A DNA stretch of 64,000 nt from Hydractinia symbiolongicarpus (lineage: Eukaryota > Cnidaria > Hydrozoa > Anthoathecata > Hydractiniidae): NCBI RefSeq assembly GCF_029227915.1, contig NC_079883.1:5270001-5334000 (forward strand), written 5' to 3'. The notes below the pieces were generated by a model. That model was not told where the DNA came from. It saw nothing but the letters and a program-made list of their open reading frames with translations, and made no database searches. Position 1 is the first letter of the stretch, and each line of letters begins with the position of its first letter. Positions 1 through 15,000 of the stretch are shown in pieces. Both the position numbers and the translations under genes were made by a program.

Positions 1-3000
1 CATTTTTACACTGTAGTTTTCTTCAAGTGACTCGTATTTTGTGTCAATCTCTTTTTTATCTTTTCTCATAATTTCCAGTTGTTCTAAATAAATAAAAGGC
101 TATAAAGAAAATGAATTGTGGTTAAGGTGTCTATAAGTAAATTGTTTTTATTTCCTACAGAAACTGATCATCTAGTGTATTTACCCGTTTCAAAATTACT
201 GACATCCTGAAAACTTGACTTTAAATTTAGAAGACATTCCTACTTAGGTTGTATGAACACCCTATCTAATAAATGTTTTGTAAATTAAAGTTCATGCAAA
301 TTGAATTATTATTGAAATTCATGCTTTCATCACTCAACTAGACAACCGCCTAAGATATCAATCCTATTCTCATGCTTAACACTAACCAGAAAGAAAGGTT
401 CACACTTTTATAGTCTCTGAAAATAGAAAAGAAAGCATGAAAGTCATATTTTTAATTTTAATGCTTTATACAAACCTTTTAGGTCGTCTATCGTTTTCTG
501 GAAATCTTTACTAATCTCACTGCTTGCTTGTTCAGTCAGTTCATTCAATTTACTTCGTAACTGCAATATCTCTGTATCCATACTTTCTTTATCTGTTAGT
601 TCCTGTTTCAAACAATTATTTTCTTCTTTTAATGATGACATTTGCTCTTGATGAACCTCTTTGTCAGCTACAATACCAAATAAAGACAAATTTGCAACGA
701 TTCTGATTATGGGACTTAAGTTTCATAAGGGGCTTTGTTGGTCTAATTAAAATATTTTTCAATAACGTAAAAAACCTTAATAAAGACAGTCAACAATATC
801 TCTCTTTGCACGCCAATTATTCTACAATTAGTCAATAAGCCAGTGCAAAAATTCATTTTGGTCCCAGGTGTTCCCTAGTTACCCACACAAGAGATGATGG
901 CAGTTATTTCTACTCGTTTCCAAGTTATTTGGCCTCAAACTTGTAAGTGCACTGCAATGGCTTCCCTATTCTTATTTAATGAATTGATGTCAGTCTAAAT
1001 GCATTGACGTCGTGCCGTAACGTCTAGGCAATTAACATCAAAGTAAAATGAACACATCTACTTTTCATGTTATAGTCTTTGTATCATTATAAAGATGTAT
1101 CACTGGTTTCACTCATGGTTTTCTCAGAAGAAAAATTAACACAATCTTTCAAGCCTGGTTGTGTAAGTCTTGTTTTAGATAAAAGCATGTTGTTAAATTT
1201 CATAAATAGTAACGAAAACTACACCTTCTCTTGCTGACTTTAGCTCTTCATTTTCCAGTTGACACTTCTTGTTGTCTTCTTCAAGCTCCAATGATTTAGC
1301 TAGGACTTCTTCTTTTAACTGCTCCAAATATTCCAATGATACCATTTTGGTTTGTTCTTCACTCAATGCATTGTATTTTTCACTTAAATCAGCGAGTTTT
1401 TCCTTTGTGTCTTTCAGTTGAGTTGATAATTCGTTTGCTTCTTTTTCTACAGTGGCTTTTTCAGATACCAGATTCTTATTAACATTGCTAAGGTCAGTGT
1501 TTTCAGCACACTTCTGCTCTAACGTTAACTCCATTGCACTCTGCCACTCCATTGCATCTGAGTTCTGAAGTTGAGAACGCAGCCTGTCACATTCAGATTG
1601 AAGATCTCTCATTTTGTTTTTAAAAGCTTCACTTTCCATTTCAGCTTGCACCAAGGATGATTTAAGTTTTTTGTATTCTTCAGGAGTGCAAGTGTTAGCT
1701 ACAAAAAAGTATGATGTAAATTTACTGATAAAAATTAACTTGATAATGTATTTGGTCTTTTTCAAACACTGATAACAACAAGACACATAATGAATATTTT
1801 TTGTGTATTTGACAATACAATTACATTTTTGGGTATACCATTCATAACCCTCTCTTTTTGGGGGATTTTAACATGTGTATGTTTCTCACAACATATTCCT
1901 CAATATATGCTTATCTGTAATTTTAATTTTTAAACAGAAATTAAGCCAATTAAAATTATGTTTTTACATTGCCTATCAACACAAAAACAGTAACGCCTAA
2001 AACTTTTTTAAGGCAAACAATTTACCTCTGTATTCGTCAAATTCTTTCTGTAGCAACCCATATTCTAGCTTTTCAAATGCTTGAGTTGAATCCAAATCTG
2101 TATCGACTAGAGAAATAAATAAAAACACAACCGATACAAAATATCAACCACAATATTCCTTATATTCATGATCTTATACTATACAGTACTCCACTTTATT
2201 ATACTATACTTTTGTTTCTATAGCAACTGTCACCTTTCGCAGGTAATTATGGATAACCCAAAAATTATTTTTTCAAAAACAAATTTAAAATTTTTTTTAG
2301 ATTCGTTTCTTACTTTTAACAGATAAAAAAAAAACTAACACTAACACTAGAAACCCCCAATTGGAATTGTTTTTTAGCTGATGTTCTTTTCAGGTGTCTA
2401 TGATTGGCCCAATACTTATTAATATAATACATCTGGAAAAATTCTTACTGGAGATATCTCTAAGCTGTTCACCAACAACAGAGTTATCTGGATTCTCACT
2501 TATTTTACTGATTGTTCTGTTTGGATTTAAACTTTTCGCCTTCTGATTGAGTTCTGTCTCAGAAAGGCTTCGTAGTTGAGTTAAACCACCAGGACACCAA
2601 GTCTGACGCCGGGATGTTTTAGAACCAACAATCTACAAGTTAAGAAAAATAGCTATGTCCCATAAAAGTTTCAAAGAAAACAATACTGGGCTTGCACAAA
2701 AAAAATGACAATTTAATTTAAAGCACCACAACTTATTGAAAAATTGCTAGCAAGAATGTGCAGGATGAACAAGGTGATAAATGCCAGGTCATAGTAAAAA
2801 TTTGTAACATTAAAAAACATATAAAACTTTACTGACAACACAATTTTTTACAAATTATTTTTTGCTATTTTGAGTTAGGAACAGTTTTAGGTTGCAAACT
2901 CTTAGGTTTTTTTTAACAACATAAAAAACTTAATAATGAGATAAAAGTTTTGCTTTCTCTGCTGTAAAAGTTTGAACACCGAGAATTCTTATTGTAAAAT

Positions 3001-6000
3001 AGTTTGTGCTTACATTTATCTTTCATTTAAAGCAGACTAACTAGAAAGTAAATTTAAATTTAAATTTTCAAATCAAATAGCCAACTCACTTTTTAACTGC
3101 GAAAAGAATATTCTATCCTTTATGGAAAAAAATTTTCTTTATATCTATTTCAATTACAAAATTATAAGGCACTAAAAAAAGTAAACTTGTTAGGGTGACC
3201 TTAATTTCCCATAATAAGATTTTCAACCGTATTTTTAGGTGACTTTTCACCAAAAGATAGCGAAGTTTATTGCCTTTGATGTAGAAATGTGTTTCCTATG
3301 GTAACCTGATTTGTCCACTTAAAAATAAATGTCGCAATTAATTTTTGACTGTGACCACCTATTAAGGGAGGGATCAAGTAAACAATTTCTAATAGAAATA
3401 AACATATCTTCTTATTCAATTTTCAAAATTTGAAATCATGTACTTATGATTTATAATGAATCTGCTTCATTAAGCCCCACCCTCGCCCCTCGGCCCTCCT
3501 AGGCCAATTTTAGAAACTGTTGGCTTTTGATGCAACAACACTATAAGATCTAAAAAATTCTCACTGCTTTTCTTCTACCAGGACCAGAACATACAATTTC
3601 TTTCAATAGTTTTGATATTCTACTCTGTTGCTCTTCCTGAAAAATATATATATAAAAAAGTTAACAGCGTTAAAATAATCAGGCATATTGTTGTAAAAGC
3701 TGATGACAGAAATAAGCAATTGTAAATCGAAATTCTAAATTAATTTTTTAACTTGCAGCATTAAATTTTAGAAAAGGTACAAAATTTTGCAGTATAATAC
3801 TCATTTCTTTATTGCAAACTTTAATAAAAAAACATGATTTCAGTTTCAGGATGCTTGTTTTATCTCATAAACCTTTTCAAATGTTGGTTTTCACTATGAA
3901 ATAGCCTACAATCCTTGACTTAGCTATTTCCAGGAATTTCCAGGGCTGTGGTCACCATGCTATTCTTTAATAGTCAAAAGTACCTGATCAGTGATTTGCA
4001 GCTAGTAGGCTACAAGGTAAAAATTTTACTTTGACAGGAGTGTAGGCAAAGTAATCAACGTCAAAAAATCACTAGTTGTACATACCACAAAGTACCCATT
4101 AAGGGACAATTCATATCAAAAGGAGTCAAATTAGATGTGCTGACATCAGCAAAATTTTTGGATCTAACCAGAGAACCTAAGATCCTAAGTCCTTAAACAT
4201 GTATGTTTAAGATGATCTCCATCAGTTGCTACGCAGGACGAGTTTTCAATGTTAATGGAGTGGAGCAGCTTCATGCGTGTAGATTGTTATTCATTAAACA
4301 TATTAACTCATCCTATTTAAACAAGGAAAAAGTTGCCTGGCGGTCACACCAGTATATAAGTACTGACACACTGGTGCGACACATACTAGTTTATGCCTAG
4401 TTTTGTAACTTAATTTTTAAAAAATTGAAGGAATATTTATTTCTAGGTATAGAACTATAAGCAATTTTCGATTTATATGTGTAGTTTTTCCTGAGAATGT
4501 AAAAAAAATTAAGGCATGCAAAGGGCAAAAAGTTGTATTTCCTTACAATTTTTTGACGATAGGTTTTTTGTTCAGCAAGCATCTAAAAATAAAAACAGAT
4601 AACAGACGTTAAACCTACCATCTCATTAAACCTAGCAACTTCAAAGGAACAAGATTGAGTTCCAATTTAATACACTTTCAATAATTGAATTAAAGAACCT
4701 TTTCATGACCTCAATGTGGGCAACATATCAGCACTTTATTCAAGCCTGGTCAAATAAGGCATGCAATAACGTGTCCACACCTGTGCACATTTTTGACACA
4801 GCTTTGGGTATGATCAACCACACACCTTTTTATTTAGGTGATTTCATATTAGCTTACTTCACATTTGAACACAGGTTGAGCTCATATAAACGACCTTTTA
4901 AGTTGCTCAAGATTTTTTTTATTTTTTTTGAAAAATCTTTATTGGTTATCAAGATACAGGTACAACAACTCATTCAAAGATAATTAATAATGTGTAATTA
5001 GTGCAACTTCTGATTCCAAAATCTCGAAAAACAATACAGATTTGTAAAAAAATATAAAGATTTCTATACTATTTCAAATAAAATTAACTTGTTTTTTAAC
5101 CATCAAAATCAGTTAACATCTGCTCGTGGCTTAACAGATTAAATTTGGATATAGCAAAGAGAGGACCCAATGTAGGGTTTTCACAAGAGGTTATTTCACA
5201 AGAAGTTATTTCTAAATAAAATAAATAAAGATACAATGGTAAAAAGTGATTTTTTTCATATTCACTAAAAAATTAGTACTGATAAGCTACAGTAGCTAGT
5301 AGCTGTCTAAATATGTATTATTCTTACACTTCTCTGCCCTAATTGTCTTACAAGGCAAGAAACTCTTTTCTATTCTTTCCGTGCATCTTTATCTTGTTAG
5401 CCTAGTTATTTAAGCTTTTTGTGAGGACAATGGAGTCAACCCCTTATTTCTTTGATTTCCTGAGGATAAGGAAAGTCACACTCTCATGGCTATTCTCTTG
5501 TTGCTAAACTACTTGTGTCTAGACTATTTGTGTTTTCTGTAAACTCAGAATTTTCTTCTGTACACATTTTCTTCTGTACTTCTGTCTAGGCAACTAGTGT
5601 TGGCTTTACATTGCGTGTTAGGCATGATTTGAAGTTAAAATTTAAGGAAAAATTTGGTAGTCCTAGATAACTTAGTTGTCTTGAATTTAAGGAAATTAAA
5701 ATAGAATGCTGCTCCAATTACCTGGTGGTAAATAAAGCTGGGACTCCTGGGTAAATAAAACACTACTCTAAACAATTAAGTTTTAAAACAAAATTGCCAC
5801 ATGAGTACAGTAAAATACATTTAAAAAGCTCTGTGCATTTACTTATATATTTTTTTTGTCACCTACACAAAAGAAACTATATAAAAAGGCATGTCATGTA
5901 GGCATAGCTATAGACGTGTACTAGGAATGGAACACCTGATCTCACCTTTTCCGTATGCTGAGATATTAATCTGGTCTTTCGAATATTTAAGTTAAAAAAA

Positions 6001-9000
6001 AATTCACCTTTGTCCTGGATCCCACCGTCTAGAGTCCCAGGATCCAAGGTACTACCTTTCCTGTATGCCTAATAAAACAAGTGCTTGCCTTTTCATGTAT
6101 ACCGTAGACTACTTAAACTTTGGAGAGTCTTACACAACAAAAGAAAAATAGCTCCAGACTTTTACTTTAGGTAATTACCATTTACTATGGATTTAACTAC
6201 AGAAATTGGGTGCGTGATATTGATAAACTATTTTAAATCTTACATGGATTTATATCTTAAAATCTAGCAAGTAGATACATTTATGTTAAAAATAGTCTAT
6301 AAATTTAACACTGGTAAGAAAATGTTTATAAATCTTGATGTCTTACTGACAACCTATCTAAATACAGTTGGGCAGGTTTTATACAGAGGACAGCTGCAAA
6401 GTAATCTTACCATGTCTTTTTCCATTATCATTTCAGCATGCATAGCACCACCTTCCAACTAGAGATAAAAAGTTCCAAATAAATAAATATAGTCAGTCCC
6501 CGAAAACAAACCCCAGATGCAATATTTTTCGTCACAAATCATTAGCAATAATCCTATTTAGAAAAATGGCTTATTAGTAGTATATGCTTACGGTTTAAAT
6601 TGGAACTAGAAAGTAAGAACCATCTTGATTAGCAAGAAATATTTCAGAACGACATCAGTTTCTCCCCGTGTTACAAGTGAATTGTTTGTTGTAAAAAGAA
6701 TGTATTGTTTAGTTTTAAACATTAAGAATGTATCTAGCCTACTGAGGAAACTCTGTTTGTATAAAATAATGAAATACCTGCTTATTAAGATCTCAGTCAT
6801 GCATTTAAAAGCTTTCGGTACGTAGCTAAATGTTTTTTAACAACTCGAGATTTTGATTTGAAATCACGTGGAAACAGCCACTTCCCGAATCAAGAATTAC
6901 TAATTGGAACTCTGGTATGTAACCATAATCACAAAGACAACTTACTTCCTGAATCTTCTTTTTTAAATTTCTTATTTCATTCATTTGTCGACGTAACATA
7001 GTGTCTCCATCAAGCACCTGAAGTATTGAAAATATCAGTGAAATAAACAAAATAATATAAACAAAAGCACAATAATCGCTTAACTAGACAATCACCTAAA
7101 ATATCAACCCTATTCTCCTACTGAATGCTACACAGACAGGATTGATTCGCACTTTTTATAGTCTCTGGCATGTCTCAGCTAGGGTCTAAACCCAAGACCT
7201 TCTGCACAGGATAGGGTCTGACACTATAACACATACTTGTTGGTTATATATACGTTGCTTAGAAGTAACATATTTAAAAAAACACAAATTCAAGAATAGA
7301 ATTACTAAATCATAAATTGATGTCTTGCAAGATATAAAAGTAATTTAATTTTATAAAGATACTGAGAAGGTATTCACTAAAAATAATTTTTATCAAGCAA
7401 AATATGGGTAGGTTTTTTAGATCAATAATAAATATTATAAGATTACATGTTTTTTAACTGTTGCTTACTTGTTGCTTATTGGTTAACTACTTAGAAATCC
7501 TAAATTTATTTGTTTTCCTGTTTAGTTTAACTGGTGCACCAATTGAAAAAAAACTTGTTTGCCATTGTATAACTTTAGAAGAAGGAGAGTCTTAAAAACC
7601 ATTTCTGTTTCTATAATCCCTGTTGTTTTTCTTTTTGTTTGTCCTTTAACTCACTTAAAGCTTACTGTTTCTTCCCAGTTGCTTTTTTTTCTGAAGGATC
7701 TTGTCTTGTATTGATAAAAACATTTTTCTTATAAAAGAAAAGTGTGTAAAAATCCAACCTAAAGAAAGATGACCTACCTCATTAATTTTGGGCTTATTTT
7801 TAACATTTTTCGCACGACCTGCAAACTAAGAAAAAAAATATATTAAAAATACAAAACTATATGCTTAATGCGGCTACAAAATTTAACAAAAACAGTTGCT
7901 ATCTACTTCTTCTCTTTTTCACTCAAAATGACAACTATCGAAATTTAAATAAATTTAAAAACATACTAAATATATCCAAATGTTAACTAAATTTTCGGAC
8001 AAAGTGGAATTCGAACTAATGCAATTCAAACTTCCTGGTTTCAAGTTACAGTTATCGAATTCTACTCATAAGTTCAACTCCGACCTTTAACACTTTTCAC
8101 ACTTTATAAACTTATGTTTACCCATTCCATTAGAGCTTTCCTTTTGTACAATTTCATATTGTGTTAAATTTTTTTTTTATTTCATGGAAACATTCATTTT
8201 TTCTCGAATTCCACTTTACATTTTTTTTATTTCACTAAAATTGTTTTGTTTTTTAGTAAAACCACTGTGAATTTTCTTTCTTGAAAGTGACATATGATTA
8301 AAGTTTTGCAAGCAGCACTTTTCCTGTCCTTGATACATTATTTTGTGTGTGGCAGCAAATGTGACTGTTGTTGTCTGCCATTATGAAAATGTAGCACAAA
8401 CTTGTTGTGTATAGTCACTACAATAGAAATATAATGCTATCGGTAATAGCACTGGATAACAATTTACATGTAGCTCCAATATACCTTTAGTGTTTGATCT
8501 GTCTCCTCAAAAACAACAGGCGATACAGTACAAATAATTGATGTTCGAGCATTACCACCAAGCGAGTTCTGCAAGATTCGTGTTAATTTCGAATCACGAT
8601 AAGGTACATGACTAAATTAAATCAAACATTGGAATCAAACATTAGAATCAAATAAAATAAAATTGTAAAAGTGTAAAAGGGAATGAATACTATGGTGTAT
8701 TTTAGGTTTATCTGCCTGCGCATTGTTTACTAGATATCCCATTGACTAACGAGTGGAAAATGTTGATAAGAGAATAGTTAAAAATCAGGAAAACATTAAA
8801 ATTTCCTGTTTTTTATAAGACTTCCAAGGTATTCCTGGTGAAACTAGTTTAATCCTTTGTCCTAATTTTCAGCCAACTGAAAAAATAGTTTCAATTTGAT
8901 AAACCAACTTTCTCCTTAGTGTGCACACATAGTCAGCTAGTATATCTTCATGGCTTTTTTATATTCTGTTGTTTTTTTTGTCCACCATTCGATTTATGGA

Positions 9001-12000
9001 GGAGGAGATATCCATGAAGTTATTGTTATCAGTGTTTAAGAAAAGTTTCCCTTAACTAATTTAGACAAAAAAGAAATGTCACAAATCGTTTGAAAAAAAG
9101 TTCATGACTTTCCAGGATTTCTATAAAAGATTCTTCAAAATATTTCCGAGATTCTAAATAGAATAAAAATTCCTGCAATCGCAATGGCATGTTGAGGAAA
9201 TAGAGAACAATAGTTAGTTCGAGTTGAAACAACTCATCTGATCACCATAACAACAAGAAATATGCTAAATCGCAAATTTGCAGTCATCAAAATATGAAAA
9301 CATCATTACATAAAAACATTTTCTGACTTTCTTTTTTCTCAAAACAAGGGCATACATTTCTTCAGACTAAACAAAACAAATCCAATTACATGATGTTTGA
9401 CAAAATCCATAACATGTGGTCACTCCCTACATGATCTTATAGGGTTCTTACCCGTCATTTTCGCTTAGTTTTCTGATGACAACGCCTAGGGTCATCAAAC
9501 TTGTATTGATAAATGCTGATTCCTTTAAACGAATTCCTAAAACATATTTTTATTGACCTTAAAAATTGATAATTACAACCAACTTGCAGATAAAACAAAA
9601 ACAAACATCAAACAAAAGCTAACCTTGGGCTCCAGTTTGAGCAACTCTTTCTGAACCAGCAAGATCCACTAAATTCTAAAATGTGATTAAAGGAGAACAG
9701 ACGTTAAAATACAAAGTAGTGGAAACAAAATTATTTTCACAAAACTCTTGCTTTCTCTTTCAAACACCTTTTAAATCATGTTTTACAAGCAACCATCATT
9801 ATAGTTGTAACATCACAGGTGCTTTTATATTTATTTACACATGGGCAGAAGCTGTTAGCTTTGTTAAACGTTTATTTTATGTGGACGAAATAATAAAAAG
9901 CTTTAAAAAAGCTTTAAAAGCAGACAGAAGAAGATAGGTAAGCTGTTGAAAAAATACCATTTTTGCTCATATTTTTGCAGGATATTATTATGTCATAAAC
10001 CTATTATTCGGTTTTTAACTTTACAACTCAAAATAATAAAACGAATTAAAAGAATGCACTTAGTCCCAAGGCTCATAGCTGTGTAAACACAAAAGATCTT
10101 TTTACTTTGGTCATGACAAAAATATAAGGTAACACAAAAGGGTTTTCATTTCAAAATTTATAGGAAGTTTTGTTTTTCTTGCATACTTCACTACGTCACT
10201 TTCCGAAAGTTACCACAATTAAATGCAAGCAAATAACAGAACAAATACTTTTTTATAATCTCAAGCATAAGCACAAATTTGTTAAAAAGGACGTAACATT
10301 GTTAAACCCAAACAAATATTGAGTCCATTTAGATTTTAAAAAATTATCAATAGGGTAAGCTTTAAGCGGGCAATGCACTTCCAATTTAAATTGACAGTTT
10401 AATTTGATGCACAAAAAAGATTCTTTATCAAATAATCAGAAAAAGTTTTTGATTTTTCCAGACACAATTATTGTTTTACGTGTCATTATCGGCTATTTGA
10501 GATATAAATGCACAAAAAATGTTTACACATTTTTTATCAGAACACTATTAATATCATTCAAATTTTTTTCAATAAGAAAGTAAGCCCACTTACTAATTGT
10601 GACACAATGACTGCACCATCACATTCTGACATGTTCAACTCATCTGGTAACTGACGACTTTCCATCACCTAAACGATCTCAAGCTTTTAATATAGCTAAT
10701 TTTTGTAATCGTATGTATGCTAGGCATTACTAGGACAGCCAGGAAAGCAATAAATAAAAAGCTCTAAATATTTTTAGTCAGACTGCTTGCAATCAATTTC
10801 TTGTGGTAATTCCTAAAGATGTAATTATATTGGTGCATTTTTTTCACTAAATATGTTATTTTTAAGAAATCTTTACTAAGAACTCTAAAATTTGACAAAA
10901 CTTTTTCAAGTGCAGCTTATTGAGTCAAAAAGTTAAGAAACTTTTTTGCAAGCTTGAGATTATGTACTGCCCATCACATGTTACCCTATGCAAGTCTAAC
11001 ACGAAATAAATGTTAACTTTTCTGTAAATTGTAGTTGTCTGTTAGTTTAGTTAGTTTACACACAAACTTTTAAAAAAAGATGACACTTATATTTACTATT
11101 TGATAAAATATTTCATCATACGTAAAACACAACAAATTAAGAAACAACACTGTGTTGTTTTATTTTTACAAATCACTGATAAGCATATTATGCTGGTATT
11201 TGTACAAAGATAAAAAAAGAATCAAATCACATACAATTGAAAACTCTTGTTGCAACAAAAAGATACTAAGAAAAATGTGTTTTTTGTACTAGGTTCACAA
11301 ATACAACACTTCATGAAGTAGGATCTTACAGTGTTATAATTACTTACAAGTCTAAAAATAACATGTGATCTACTACTTCGTTCATTCATGTTAGTTGTTC
11401 CAATTTTGCGATTCCCTAAACAAAGAAGAATTTTACTCATCTTTAAGAAATAACGAAACTTTCCAAGAATAAGAAAGCTGTTAACTCGATATTTAAAAAT
11501 CAACTTACTAATCCCTTTGTTTATAAGTTCCATTGCCTCTTCATAGGAAATAATTGTTTGTTCAGTCAGATTATCAATGACAATTTCGTTGTCACAGTTG
11601 TTTCGTACCTTTATCCCCCTTTTGTTACCAACCAAATCTGTAATTTCCTACAAACGTAGTTATTTAAAGAAAGGAAAAGAAAGTAAAAAGTGCAATTCTG
11701 AACAAAGTTTAGACATAAAAGGATCAATCTTGTTTAAGAATACATGAAACAGTTATTGCCTATGTTAAGAATACTGTCTATATTTGCTAAAATGCAAATC
11801 ACTACAAAAATCTTGAAATTGTGAATCTCATTTTGTTATCAATTGTTTGTATCACCTATGTATTCTATCATAGTTGCAACAAAATAACCAATAACAAAGG
11901 ATGAATGACAAGACTACAACTGCAAACAAGTTTTCTTCTCTACAGTCACCAAATTTCTGCAAACCGAATTTATATTCACAATTCAAACTCTGAGAAGCAT

Positions 12001-15000
12001 GTAAAAAGTATACATTTTCTGAAAACCAGATAAATTTCCTATATAAAATAAACCGGAATGAAGTTAAAAAAATGTTCGAACACCTTTTTCGATTTGTTTC
12101 TTTTGCGAGCCTAAGAGGTACAGGCACATAAAAATTACTATTGAAATCTACTCCATTTAAGTACTAAAATAGCCTCACTGTTTTGCATTTTAAGGTCTAC
12201 CTTCCAATTTTCATTAAAAAGTTGTTTTTTGTACGCCTCTGTGGTACTTTTTCCTGTTAAACTTTGATAATCTTAACAATTCATTATTAAGAAACAATAA
12301 ACATCGTTAGAGAGCTTAGTATGCCTAGAACAAAAATATTTTAGTTTTGTCACAATATTCATAAATGCTTGTACCTTTTAGCCTAAAGAGTAGACGCTTT
12401 GAGCACTAATTGTTTTAGAGATAATGAAATTTTAAAATTATATTGAAATTATATTTTAAAGAACTGGGAAAAAATGTTTGTTGGTTATTTCTCTTTTTCA
12501 TCTTTCTTCTGTTAAAAATAATATTTATTTAAAATAAATACTATGAATTATAAGCTTTCCAATAATACAAAAATCAAAAATTTGATGAAAATGATGAAAA
12601 CAATTGTATTAAGGCATACAGCGTTGCCACTTTTTTAGAGTCTAATAGGGAGATTTGAGGTCTTTTGATGAAAATTTTCAGCCTTTTTTGAGATGACATT
12701 ATTTTTTAGAATAAAATGTGGGGATATGAGGATATATTTTCCATATAAATTGAAAATATTTAAAGAGATTTTCAAGGTAATTTCATGAGTAAAGAATACT
12801 TACCATATAGTCTTGTAAAAATGAAGTAGAGTAGATTTAAGGAGAAAGTTGTTAAAAATCTAATCTTGGAGATTTGAGGAGACTTTTCAAAATTAAGGAG
12901 AATTTTGGAGCTGCAGCAACCCTGGCATAACTTACCATTTACTTAAAATTAACTAACCTCATTGTAGATTTCTATGTATGACGCACGCAACAAGAACTCA
13001 CGATCAGGTTGCTAAAAAACAAAAATATACTTAACAAAAAATAGCATAGGATAAAAAACATTTAATAGGGCAAAAGTGCAAAAATATAAATAAATAAAGT
13101 TATTAGTCCATGAAAGTATCTATTGGAATTTACTGACTTCTACTGAGAGCTACCATCTTTGGCTTATGGACAGTAAGTTGGTTCAAAAAATATAGATATC
13201 TCAGAATTCAAAACAGAATTTACTAGTTTCAAAAACAGAATTGTGCTTATCAATTGGATTTTTAAAACTCTGTACTTACTGACCTCTTGCCAAATAGAAA
13301 CAAAGAAAACACCAGACAAGACACTGTTAATAATGTACCTCATTGATATGATTAAACACATCCTGAACAGCCAAAGGGACGATCCCTGGTTCAGAAGCAT
13401 CACCCATGATTGTATGTGTTTTTCCAGATGCAGTTTGACCATAAGCAAACAAAGTACCTATACAACAGCAAAACGGCAATAATTAATAGCTCACCCATTG
13501 GTTTATTTGTGACTTATTATAGATCAGATATTTTAGCAAAGGGATAATCAATTGTCACTCTATAGTACTTTGTATGGTAAATGTTATCACTGAAAAGGGT
13601 TTTTCATTTTTCACTCCCTTTAATGGTAAAGGACTGTTGCAATGCCAAATTTAGAAGCTTAAACCAACGTTAAAGTAAAGTACACTTTACACGTGCCAGC
13701 ACTAGCAATAGCAGACACAGAACTTTTGACAGCGTAGCACTGATCAGTCAAAAGATGTGCACATAAATGTTGATGGACTTGTGGCCACTTTCGAGCCAAG
13801 GTGTACCATTGATACTGCTGGCATAAGCTTCAAATACTCACCGTTGAAACCTTCCATGGCTTTCTCAACAAGTGGTTTTCCCATTTCATTGTAGACCATA
13901 GACGTACTTACATTTTTGCCGAAAACTTTATCTGTATAAAAATAATCATACAGGTAAATAGATAACCTTTAAATTTAACATTTATAAACATCATCAACAG
14001 TTCTTATAAAACAGTAAGCACAAAATTTGCTAAACTGATTCAGAAACAAAACTTTAATGCAAAAAGGATATACTAAACTACAGATTGAAATACATTTTCG
14101 AATTTCAACTTACAGTCAAAACCTCCTTCCCCCTCACCTCAACAACCTCTCTATTGCAGCCACTACTGACCTTATATGCATGTTTTAGTACAAATGCTAC
14201 TGTGTAGTCACCTTCTCAATGCAGTCAACAGTCAATTTTTAACATACAGCTTTGTTTTTGACACATTCTGTGTTAAGACATTAAAACACCATATTTAATT
14301 TTTAACAATCAACTTGTGATCCTACAGTGCCGATCGCGAGTAAAGCTACACATTTTCGAGAGTAAGAGTACAAAAATTAAACAGTGAGAGTGCGAGTAAT
14401 TCACTCCCGAGTACAACGCGAGTACAACTAAAATGATATTACTCGCATTTTTGTTAATCATACTCTCAATGATTAATTATATTTTTACTCGCGAGTGTAC
14501 TCACGTAAGTAGTTTTTAAAGTCAAAGTAATACGCGCGTGAACACATTTAATTTTTTTGCAAGAGATATTAAATTGTAAAAAGATGAAGACGCAAAACGA
14601 TGAAGTTGAAAACACATTCTCCTTTCTAAAGTTATTGGTTTCACCTGGAAAACCACTGCCATCATTTTCGCCACCTACTTCGACACTATCCACTTCTATT
14701 CTTTCCGACCTACCTTTTTCTCCACCTTCACCAGCCAGACCTCTGCAATCAAAACCTGCCGTTAGAACAACACTTTTTTCGAATTATCCCGAGCAAACAA
14801 AGCAGTGCATGTGCGATTGTGCTGCTATGCGACAAATCATAGAAAGATTAGAAAAGCGAATAGCTGCGTTGGAAGGGAATGCAATTGCCTTATCTGCAAA
14901 TTTTATCGACGACAGTGACGAAGCATTACCTTCAGTCCAGGGGTTGTTTCCACTAAAGGCGATGCAGAGGACGAATATTGACGATGACGATTTTCAAATA

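Noticed and set aside
5946-5957. 12-nt microexon (HTEK) of the kinesin between exons 14 and 15
   Set aside because: It is in phase and has CAG and GTGAGA borders, but a similar word occurs at 6045-6070 and so short a match is not supported without transcripts.
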